Assembly (NCBI GenBank): GCA_028702415.1
Contig: JAQVOT010000084.1
Coordinates: 1 to 5,513, forward strand
DNA: 5,513 nucleotides
Direction: 5' to 3'
Source: Eubacteriales bacterium
GTDB taxonomy: Bacteria > Bacillota > Clostridia > Peptostreptococcales > Anaerovoracaceae
Part shown: positions 1 through 5,513 of the stretch, in pieces
Layout: the number at the start of each line of letters is the position of its first letter
Numbering within the stretch: position 1 is the stretch's first letter
Made by a program: the position numbers and the translations under genes
Notes under the pieces: generated by a model
The model's input: the letters and a program-made list of their open reading frames with translations, nothing else
Told to the model about the DNA's origin: nothing
Database searches by the model: none

Positions 1-1346
1 AGCTGACTCCGGAGGACGTAATAGAAACAATGAAGGTATCCGGACTTAGAGGTCGCGGCGGCGGCGGATTCCTTACAGGATTGAAGTGGAGCTTTGCGGC
101 ACCAAATAAGGCGGATCAGAAATACATTATCTGCAACGCGGACGAAGGAGACCCCGGCGCATTCATGGACAGATCCGTACTTGAGGGAGATCCACATGCG
201 ATTCTGGAAGCAATGGCAATCGGCGGATACGCAATCGGAGCATCGAAGGGTTTCATCTATGTAAGGGCCGAGTATCCGGTAGCTGTGCAGAGGCTTATGA
301 CTGCAATAAAACAGGCAAGAGAAATGGGACTTCTGGGCAAGAACATTCTGGGCTCCAAATTCTCATTTGATATTGATATCAGGTTGGGCGCCGGCGCTTT
401 CGTATGCGGAGAAGAAACAGCTCTTATCGCATCAATAGAAGGCAAGCGCGGCATGTCCAGAAACAAGCCGCCATTCCCTGCCAAACAGGGCCTGTGGGGC
501 AAACCTACATGCATAAACAATGTTGAAACTCTTGCCAATGTTCCTCAGATAATTCTGAATGGTTCGGACTGGTTTAGAGGATTCGGCACAGACAAATCAC
601 CAGGAACGAAGGTCTTCGCATTGGGAGGCAAGATTAAACAGACGGGCCTGGTAGAGGTACCGATGGGTGTTACTCTCAGAGAAATAATCTACGACATCGG
701 TGAAGGAATTCCTGAAGGAAAGGCGTTCAAGGCTGTACAGACGGGCGGGCCTTCAGGCGGATGTATCACCGATGAGAACTTTGATATTCCTATTGACTTT
801 GACAATCTTGTGGCAATAGGGTCAATGATGGGCTCAGGTGGAATGATTGTCATGGACGAGGATAACTGCATGGTAGATATCGCTAGATTCTTCCTGGACT
901 TCACAGTTGATGAATCCTGCGGAAAGTGTGTTCCATGTCGTGAAGGAACCAAGAGGCTCCATGAATCCCTGATCAAGATTACAGAGGGGGAAGGGACACC
1001 TGAAGATCTTGAAAGGCTGGAGGACCTGGCAGAAAACATCAAATCGACTTCACTATGCGGTCTGGGACAGACAGCTCCCAACCCGGTTTTGTCAACACTG
1101 AAGCACTTCCATAAAGAGTATGAAGCTCATGTGTACGAGAAAAAATGCCCCGCACTGGTTTGTAAGCCTTTGCTTACCTTCGAAATCAAGGACGACTGTC
1201 GCGGATGCACATTGTGTTCACGTATGTGTCCTGTCAGAGCAATTGAAGGAGAGACAAAACAGGTTCACGTTATCGATCAGGACAAGTGTAACAAGTGTGG
1301 AACTTGCCTCACCGTATGCAAGTTCGGTTCAATAATAAAATACTAG
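1..1346 (+). CDS. hydB: NADH-dependent [FeFe] hydrogenase flavoprotein subunit (HydB/HndC, NuoF-like), 5' partial
   Basis: This is the FMN- and NAD(P)H-binding subunit of a soluble multimeric hydrogenase, passing electrons between NAD(P)H and FeS clusters. The frame is open from base 3 (LTPEDVIET precedes the Met at base 30), so that Met is internal; about 150 residues, including the usual thioredoxin-like [2Fe-2S] domain, probably lie upstream. Numbering from that Met: glycine-rich FMN/NADH loop at 8-20 ([14 protein letters not shown], where the family usually has AGFPTG), [14 protein letters not shown] at 36-49, [11 protein letters not shown] at 120-130, and a [4Fe-4S] site C297, C300, C303, C343. 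The C-terminal two-cluster ferredoxin domain has C390/393/396/400 and C420/423/426/430; this domain separates HydB/HndC from plain complex I NuoF. C373 and C378 with nearby H361 and H367 could form the zinc hinge described in bifurcating HydB (inference). hydA follows after 18 nt, supporting one operon. Bifurcation itself cannot be proved from this sequence. Confidence 0.93.
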   Translation, partial: LTPEDVIETMKVSGLRGRGGGGFLTGLKWSFAAPNKADQKYIICNADEGDPGAFMDRSVLEGDPHAILEAMAIGGYAIGASKGFIYVRAEYPVAVQRLMTAIKQAREMGLLGKNILGSKFSFDIDIRLGAGAFVCGEETALIASIEGKRGMSRNKPPFPAKQGLWGKPTCINNVETLANVPQIILNGSDWFRGFGTDKSPGTKVFALGGKIKQTGLVEVPMGVTLREIIYDIGEGIPEGKAFKAVQTGGPSGGCITDENFDIPIDFDNLVAIGSMMGSGGMIVMDEDNCMVDIARFFLDFTVDESCGKCVPCREGTKRLHESLIKITEGEGTPEDLERLEDLAENIKSTSLCGLGQTAPNPVLSTLKHFHKEYEAHVYEKKCPALVCKPLLTFEIKDDCRGCTLCSRMCPVRAIEGETKQVHVIDQDKCNKCGTCLTVCKFGSIIKY

Positions 1347-1350
1347 AGAA

Positions 1351-1355
1351 AGGAG
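1351..1355 (+). promoter_or_regulatory. Ribosome binding site of hydA
   Basis: AGGAG lies 9 nt before the ATG at 1365 and just after the hydB stop (TAG 1344-1346). It fixes the hydA start and indicates independent, efficient translation initiation within a shared transcript. Confidence 0.85.
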
Positions 1356-1364
1356 TGTACTAAG

Positions 1365-3158
1365 ATGGCAAATAAAAAAGTAAGCCTAAGCATAAACGGT
1401 GTAAACCTACAGGTACCGGAAGACTACACAGTGCTTCTGGCAGCAAGAGAAGCCGGAATTGACATTCCTACTCTCTGCTATTTAAAAGATATCAATGAAG
1501 TTGCGGCATGCAGACTATGCGTTTGCGAAGTAGAAATAAACGGACGACCAATGAGAAATCTGCCCACAGCCTGCGTGCTGAAAGTGGAAGAAGGAATGGT
1601 TGTGAAAACCGATACTGCTCGGGTTCGTAAGGCCGTTAAAATGAACCTGGAACTGATTCTGGCAAACCATAACAGAGAATGTCTCACATGCACCAGAAAC
1701 CAGACCTGCGAACTGCAGACCCTGTGTTATGAGATGGGCATTGACATGGAACGATTTGACGGAGAGAAGAGAGAGGTTTGTATTGACGATCTGTCACCTT
1801 CAATTATCAGGGATTCTTCCAAGTGTGTTCTCTGCGGCAGATGTGTTAGCGCCTGCTCCAAGATTCAGGGAATCAATGTTCTGGAATTTGTTAACCGTGG
1901 GGTTAACACCAAGGTTGCTCCGGGTTTTGGATACAGCATGAAGGATACGGACTGTATTTATTGCGGACAGTGCATAAATGCCTGCCCGGTTGCTGCGATC
2001 AAAGAAAAGGAGCATATAAAGCAGGTATGGGAGGCCATTTCAGATCCGGAAAAAATTGTCGTTGTGCAGACCGCGCCTGCAGTTAGAGCAGCTCTCGGAG
2101 AAGAGTTTGGCGTTAAGATGGGCAAAGCCGTTACAGGCAAGATGGTTTCTGCCTTGAAGAGACTGGGATTCGACAGGGTATTTGACACGAACTTCTCAGC
2201 TGACCTGACCATTATTGAAGAGGGTCACGAATTCATCAACAGATTAAAGAACGGTGGCGCACTTCCGCTGATCACATCGTGTTCACCTGGCTGGATCAGA
2301 TACTGCGAAGTGTTCTGGCCTGAATTCATTGAGAATCTATCCACCTGCAAGTCGCCTCAGCAGATGTTTGGCGCTGTTGTGAAATCCTTCTACGCGAAGA
2401 AGGAAAATCTGGATCCGAAGAACATCGTCAGCGTTTCAGTAATGCCGTGCACAGCCAAGAAGGCAGAGTGCGCACGCCCTGAAATGCAGGTTGATGGATA
2501 CAGAGATGTTGATTATGTTCTCACAACAAGAGAGCTGGCCAAGATGATAAACGAAGCCCGCATCCTGTTTGACAAGCTTCCTGAGTCCGATCCTGATCCT
2601 GTGTTGGGGGAATATACAGGTGCCGGAGTTATCTTCGGAGCGACAGGGGGGGTTATGGAAGCCGCACTTCGTTCTGTGGCGGACATCCTCACAGGCAAAG
2701 ATCTTAAGGATATTGAATACTCTGAAGTTCGTGGAATCGCAGATTTCAAACAGGCCTCAGCAATCCTTCCGATTGGAGATAAGAAGGTGGAAGTAAACGT
2801 TGGCGTTGTGAGCAGTATCAGCGCAGCGGAAGCCGTTCTTAAGAAAATCAAGAATGGGGAGCTTCAGATTCACTTCCTGGAAGTAATGGCCTGCCCTGGC
2901 GGCTGCGTTCACGGTGGTGGTCAGCCACACGTATCAGCAAAGGACAGGATTGATACAGTAGTCAAAGAGGAACGTGCAAAGGCTCTCTATTCTGAAGACA
3001 AGAGACTGCCACAGAGAAAGTCCCACAAGAATGCCGAAGTGCAGGCATTGTATGATGAGTACCTGAAGGTTCCAAACGGTCCTATTGCACACAAACTCCT
3101 ACACACTCACTACGCGGAGCAATTCATCTACATGCCTGACGTGGATGAGAGAGTTTAA
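1365..3158 (+). CDS. hydA: [FeFe] hydrogenase catalytic subunit HydA (multi-FeS-cluster type)
   Basis: Catalyses reversible H2 formation/oxidation at the H-cluster in the cytoplasm (no signal peptide). It is 597 aa, close to clostridial CpI (574 aa). N-terminal plant-type [2Fe-2S]: C38, C49, C52, C70. His-ligated [4Fe-4S]: H102, C106, C109, C115. Two ferredoxin-type [4Fe-4S]: C154/157/160/164 and C197/200/203/207. H-cluster motifs: L1 TSCSPGW at 304-310, L2 MPCTAKKAE at 360-368, L3 from E506 to P521 with C510 and C514. The CpI proton-path residues C299, E279, E282, R286 and S319 align with C306, E286, E289, R293 and S326, so it should be catalytically competent. One oddity is Ser307 where CpI has cluster ligand Cys300. 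There is no extra C-terminal [2Fe-2S] domain of the kind found in the Thermotoga HydA. The tail (about 575-597) is some 20 residues longer than in CpI. Cotranscribed with the upstream flavoprotein gene, so the likely electron partner is NAD(P)H plus possibly ferredoxin. The maturases HydE, HydF and HydG are not in the window. Confidence 0.96.
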   Translation: MANKKVSLSINGVNLQVPEDYTVLLAAREAGIDIPTLCYLKDINEVAACRLCVCEVEINGRPMRNLPTACVLKVEEGMVVKTDTARVRKAVKMNLELILANHNRECLTCTRNQTCELQTLCYEMGIDMERFDGEKREVCIDDLSPSIIRDSSKCVLCGRCVSACSKIQGINVLEFVNRGVNTKVAPGFGYSMKDTDCIYCGQCINACPVAAIKEKEHIKQVWEAISDPEKIVVVQTAPAVRAALGEEFGVKMGKAVTGKMVSALKRLGFDRVFDTNFSADLTIIEEGHEFINRLKNGGALPLITSCSPGWIRYCEVFWPEFIENLSTCKSPQQMFGAVVKSFYAKKENLDPKNIVSVSVMPCTAKKAECARPEMQVDGYRDVDYVLTTRELAKMINEARILFDKLPESDPDPVLGEYTGAGVIFGATGGVMEAALRSVADILTGKDLKDIEYSEVRGIADFKQASAILPIGDKKVEVNVGVVSSISAAEAVLKKIKNGELQIHFLEVMACPGGCVHGGGQPHVSAKDRIDTVVKEERAKALYSEDKRLPQRKSHKNAEVQALYDEYLKVPNGPIAHKLLHTHYAEQFIYMPDVDERV

Positions 3159-3166
3159 TAAACGAA

Positions 3167-3192
3167 AAACGGGATGCGTAAGCATCTCGTTT
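3167..3192. terminator. Bidirectional rho-independent terminator between hydA and pnuC
   Basis: Left arm AAACGGGATGC (3167-3177), loop GTAA, right arm GCATCTCGTTT (3182-3192): an 11-bp stem with one G-U type mismatch. It begins 9 nt after the hydA stop. On the plus strand the T tract is short (TTT, then AAATT). On the minus strand the stem runs into TTTTT (complement of 3165-3169), the better tail, so it can end transcription of both convergent genes. Confidence 0.8.
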
Positions 3193-3219
3193 AAATTACA
3201 TTCGAAAGGATGACAGACT

Positions 3220-3972
3220 TTAACGGGAGATGTATTTCGTCCACTTGATGTAACCGTAGGTTGTGTTTGTCAGGTACCCAAGCTTCAGAACCAACAGTAC
3301 CCACTGTCCGGCAAGGACGTTGATGACGCCTTCGAGAATGGAACTGATGTACCAGGCAATCCACTGCTCCCTGTATCTCAGCAGAATGAAAACTCCGTTG
3401 CAGATTCCAACGGCAGTGACGCAGGCATCAAGATAGCATACTATTATTTCCAGAGTGACGTTGCCGCCAAACAGTTCGGAGTTTATCTCCAAGGAGGCCA
3501 GGAAATAGCCTACGGCAATTGTCCAGACAAATATTCCCGCAATAATAAGAACCTCCACCAGACCGCTGAGCTTGCGAACCTCTGTAAGCTCGGCGCGGTT
3601 TTTATCCGGATGTTTGTTCCAGCTGATGAAACTTATTATATCGATAGGAAGCCAGAAAAACAGGGTTGATGCCATTGTTGCGAATCTGTATGCGCATACG
3701 ATGCAGATGGTGATTTCCGTAATCTCAACAAAAATGGAAACGATAAAATTCCACTTGCTCTGTTTGGATATGAGAAGCTCACAGAGAATATTCAGAAAGG
3801 TATCAGCCAGGTAGAGCCCCATAATCACGCTTCCTCTGACGCCGTTCATGTCCTCTTCAGGGAAAATGATTGCACAAATGCAGGCCAGTATCAGTATGCT
3901 GAAGAACCAGGTTTTTTCATAGGTCGTAAAGAATTGCCATAACTTTATGGCTTTTGCACTAATTCTGCTCAT
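3220..3972 (-). CDS. pnuC: PnuC-family nicotinamide riboside/NMN-type transporter
   Basis: Integral membrane protein of 250 aa, the normal length for PnuC, a facilitator that imports nicotinamide riboside (historically called NMN transport); the cargo is trapped by phosphorylation inside. Visible signs: about seven hydrophobic segments (roughly 22-37, 47-67, 75-95, 99-118, 138-160, 172-197, 206-231), the motif RYREQWIAWYIS at 199-210, and the family-like end KLGYLTNTTYGYIKW at 230-244. Between segments 4 and 5 is a polar loop, WNKHPDKNR (118-126). The ATG at 3970-3972 has GGAGG (complement of 3981-3985) 8 nt before it, which settles the start. The gene stands alone on the minus strand, ending tail-to-tail with hydA across a shared terminator and divergent from the 7TM receptor gene. 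Related PnuT/PnuX members carry thiamine or riboflavin; no TPP or FMN riboswitch is evident in the short leader, so an NAD precursor is the best guess. The exact substrate is inference. Confidence 0.87.
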   Translation of the reverse strand: MSRISAKAIKLWQFFTTYEKTWFFSILILACICAIIFPEEDMNGVRGSVIMGLYLADTFLNILCELLISKQSKWNFIVSIFVEITEITICIVCAYRFATMASTLFFWLPIDIISFISWNKHPDKNRAELTEVRKLSGLVEVLIIAGIFVWTIAVGYFLASLEINSELFGGNVTLEIIVCYLDACVTAVGICNGVFILLRYREQWIAWYISSILEGVINVLAGQWVLLVLKLGYLTNTTYGYIKWTKYISR

Positions 3973-3980
3973 TAATTATT

Positions 3981-3985
3981 CCTCC
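3981..3985 (-). promoter_or_regulatory. Ribosome binding site of pnuC
   Basis: Plus-strand CCTCC reads GGAGG on the minus strand, 8 nt ahead of the pnuC ATG. One base separates it from the leader hairpin at 3987-4009, so hairpin state could affect ribosome access. Confidence 0.85.
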
Positions 3986-3986
3986 G

Positions 3987-4009
3987 GGGCTATAAAGTCT
4001 GAAAAGCCC
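3987..4009 (-). promoter_or_regulatory. Small hairpin in the pnuC leader next to the ribosome binding site
   Basis: Read on the minus strand, GGGCT (4009-4005) can pair with AGCCC (3991-3987) around a 13-nt loop, TTTCAGACTTTAT. The 3' arm ends one base before GGAGG. A CCCATGGG palindrome (4007-4014) overlaps the 5' arm and offers an alternative pairing. The pairing is seen; a regulatory role is inference, and no known riboswitch class was recognised. Confidence 0.35.
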
Positions 4010-4018
4010 ATGGGAAAT

Positions 4019-4052
4019 ATTATACTACAAAACATGATATTTTTTGTCAGAA
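4019..4052 (-). promoter_or_regulatory. Probable promoter of pnuC
   Basis: On the minus strand a perfect TATAAT (complement of 4019-4024) lies about 50 nt before the pnuC start. Upstream is CTGACA (complement of 4045-4050), a good -35 match, but 20 nt away, longer than the usual 17. Using TAGTAT (complement of 4022-4027) as the -10 instead gives exactly 17 nt with a poorer -10. The predicted leader is only about 40 nt. Confidence 0.45.
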
Positions 4053-4093
4053 ATAATGTGCGGGGTAGGGTTTGTCTACTATTTATTAAAACA

Positions 4094-4123
4094 TTGCATT
4101 TCACGAATCTTTCGCGATATAAT
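4094..4123 (+). promoter_or_regulatory. Probable promoter of the 7TM receptor gene
   Basis: A perfect TATAAT at 4118-4123 is preceded, after 18 nt, by TTGCAT (4094-4099), a weak -35 that matches only the TTG. Transcription would start near 4130 and leave a leader of about 65 nt. A TCGCGA palindrome (4112-4117) abuts the -10 box and could be part of an operator, though six bases prove nothing. Faces away from the pnuC promoter. Confidence 0.5.
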
Positions 4124-4194
4124 GAGGATGTATAAGTCCAGCCACAGTTTTTCAGTCTTTAAAGAGACATCAAGAAGAATCGCAGTACTTAATC

Positions 4195-5513
4195 ATGAAC
4201 ATTACAATGATGTACACCTTCATATCAGTAATGATTGCAGTTATCGACGTAATCATCGCCTGCCTGGCTTTTTCTAAGAAGGATATGCCCGGGAAGAACC
4301 TTGGTGTTGCCTGTATTCTGGCGATGGTGGTTGACTGCGCATATCTGGTCACAATAAACACATCTGATTATTTCATCAACTCTATTTTCTCCAGCATTTA
4401 CTTTGCAGGAATCAGCTTTATGCTTAATGCCCTTATTGCTTTCGTTTTATCGTTCACAAAAACACATAGAAGTAAAATGGGTAGAAATATGCTCGCTATA
4501 AGCCTTACCTATATGGTCTTTGATATTATCATCTTCGCCATCAATCCCTTCAAGGAGATAGTTGTGGGCTATTCATTCAGAGGCGGAGCGCTTTCACAGT
4601 TTTCTTTTGACATGAAACCGCTGTTCATTATGCATCTGTTATATTCATACCTTCTTGTTGCTTCCGTGCTTTTCATACTGATTATGGCTGCCATTAGACT
4701 TGCAAGAGAGTATAGAAGACAGTACATTATCTGTATTTTGGCCCTTTCGATTATAGTTGCGATTAATGCAGTATTCCTATTTGTACCTAACATGGGTATA
4801 ATAAGCCGAATCGATGTTTCTGTTTTGCTTTACAGTGTTGCGGCGATATTCTTCTACTGGGCCTGCTTCGTTTTTCCTAAGTATTGGTTGCATGGAATTT
4901 TGAAAGCCAGCATATTTGACAGTCTTGATCTCGGCATCATTCTCTTCGGACAGGATGACAAGATGATCTTTCATAATCATAAGGTCACAAAGTTCATACC
5001 GCATCTGAATTTCCAAGAGGGTTTAACTTTAGATGAGTTCATAACAAAAAGCGACATTAATTACAACAGGGAGCTGGCGGAGGATGACTATTCTTTCCAG
5101 TGGCATCGCGAGATAGAAAGTGGAGAAGGGCACCCCTTCTTCTGTGAATATAAGAGACTAAAAAACGAACAGGACAGAAACCTGGGCAGGTTGTTTATAT
5201 TCGAAGATGGAATTCTGGAATCCGATTCCTTGACAGGCTTCCACAATCTGGAGCCATTTAGCACATTACCCAATATGAGCCATTTCGAATATCCTGTCGT
5301 TGTCAGCTGCTGCGACATAAATGGTCTTTCTATTATTAACAGCACCAAGGGCAGAGCTGCCGGAGATAAACTGATCAGCGAATTGGCGGAGGGATTCAGG
5401 AAAGAGTTCCCTGCAGGCACATATTTCATCAGAGGCACTGATGCGAACCTGATAGCTATATCCAACAACGCCAAAGAAGAAGATGTAATGGGTATTATGG
5501 AAAAAGTACGTGC
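4195..5513 (+). CDS. 7TM sensor / PAS-like / degenerate GGDEF-like signalling protein, 3' partial
   Basis: A membrane signalling protein; 439 codons are visible and the frame runs off the window end. About seven hydrophobic segments (roughly 6-27, 36-55, 66-87, 99-118, 143-166, 178-197, 207-228) resemble the 7-TM N-terminal sensor of some histidine kinases and diguanylate cyclases. A PAS-like region follows (about 235-338, with FDSLDLGIILFGQDDKMIFH at 241-260). From 343 comes a GGDEF-type start, DSLTGFHN (344-351), then DINGLSIIN (374-382) and AAGDKL (388-393), equivalent to the usual DLNGLKxIND and GD.L. The signature loop is RGTDAN (413-418) instead of RGGDEF, and the usual lysine, the Asp of the IND motif and the His of GH are Ser378, Ser383 and Arg387, so cyclase activity is unlikely. 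It may bind nucleotide or drive a further domain, such as EAL, beyond the window. The ATG at 4195 is the first start codon in frame (stop TGA at 4123-4125, no ATG/GTG/TTG between). No convincing ribosome binding site precedes it; Met5 or Met6 are alternatives. Ligand unknown. Confidence 0.8.
   Translation, partial: MNITMMYTFISVMIAVIDVIIACLAFSKKDMPGKNLGVACILAMVVDCAYLVTINTSDYFINSIFSSIYFAGISFMLNALIAFVLSFTKTHRSKMGRNMLAISLTYMVFDIIIFAINPFKEIVVGYSFRGGALSQFSFDMKPLFIMHLLYSYLLVASVLFILIMAAIRLAREYRRQYIICILALSIIVAINAVFLFVPNMGIISRIDVSVLLYSVAAIFFYWACFVFPKYWLHGILKASIFDSLDLGIILFGQDDKMIFHNHKVTKFIPHLNFQEGLTLDEFITKSDINYNRELAEDDYSFQWHREIESGEGHPFFCEYKRLKNEQDRNLGRLFIFEDGILESDSLTGFHNLEPFSTLPNMSHFEYPVVVSCCDINGLSIINSTKGRAAGDKLISELAEGFRKEFPAGTYFIRGTDANLIAISNNAKEEDVMGIMEKVR

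Noticed and set aside
689..1081. Minus-strand open frame of 130 codons inside hydB
   Set aside because: Antisense to a strongly conserved flavoprotein region with cluster cysteines; composition is Ser/Pro-rich and no family is recognisable, so it is a shadow frame.
30..1346. Treating the ATG at base 30 as the hydB start
   Set aside because: The frame is open to the window edge with family-typical residues (LTPEDVIET) before it, and the known family has a further N-terminal domain, so the gene continues upstream.
3973..4020. Known NAD+ riboswitch (pnuC motif) ahead of pnuC
   Set aside because: The predicted leader is very short and I could not match the known consensus; only a simple hairpin is supported, reported as such.
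4155..4168. Possible hairpin GTCT/AGAC in the receptor leader
   Set aside because: Only four base pairs around a six-base loop; expected by chance.
4044..4277. Plus-strand open frames (3947-4135 and 4044-4277) across the divergent intergenic region
   Set aside because: They run through the proposed promoters and overlap the 7TM start in another frame; the translations resemble no protein family.
5088..5474. Minus-strand open frame of 128 codons opposite the receptor gene
   Set aside because: It overlaps the PAS/GGDEF-like coding region, which has recognisable motifs on the plus strand; no supporting ribosome binding site or domain was seen.
1..5513. tRNA/rRNA genes, CRISPR arrays, insertion sequences, attachment sites
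   Set aside because: No direct repeat arrays, terminal inverted repeats with a transposase, or tRNA-like cloverleaf were seen by eye in the gaps between genes.

Overview
The window looks like a piece of chromosome from a strictly anaerobic, fermentative low- to mid-GC Firmicute (Clostridia-like). The reasons are a multimeric [FeFe] hydrogenase, strong AGGAG/GGAGG ribosome binding sites, frequent AGA/AGG and ATA codons, and a PnuC and a 7TM signalling receptor of the kind seen in Clostridia. The lineage is inference; no rRNA or other marker gene is present.

Layout: (1) 1-1346, plus strand, the 3' part of a NuoF/HydB-type flavoprotein subunit whose start lies upstream of the window. (2) 1365-3158, plus strand, a complete catalytic [FeFe]-hydrogenase subunit HydA, 18 nt downstream with its own good ribosome binding site. 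(3) 3167-3192, a hairpin terminator that can serve both strands. (4) 3220-3972, minus strand, a PnuC-family nicotinamide riboside/NMN-type transporter, convergent with the hydrogenase genes. (5) 3973-4194, a divergent intergenic region with one probable promoter for each flanking gene and a small hairpin next to the pnuC ribosome binding site. (6) 4195 to the window end, plus strand, the 5' part of a membrane receptor with a 7-TM sensor, a PAS-like domain and a degenerate GGDEF-like domain.

How it works together: HydB and HydA are two subunits of a soluble NAD(P)H-linked, probably electron-bifurcating (HydABC/Hnd-type) hydrogenase. HydB carries FMN, the NAD(P)H site and three [4Fe-4S] motifs; HydA carries a chain of FeS clusters leading to the H-cluster, where protons are reduced or H2 oxidised. 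The third subunit (HydC/NuoE-like) would be expected just upstream. PnuC imports an NAD precursor, so its neighbourhood with an NAD(H)-dependent hydrogenase is metabolically suggestive, but the two are convergent and not one operon. The 7TM protein is a separate signalling gene.

The core is a recognisable, known system. The points most worth a second look are the serine in the HydA L1 motif, the degenerate GGDEF output of the 7TM receptor, and the hairpin in the pnuC leader.
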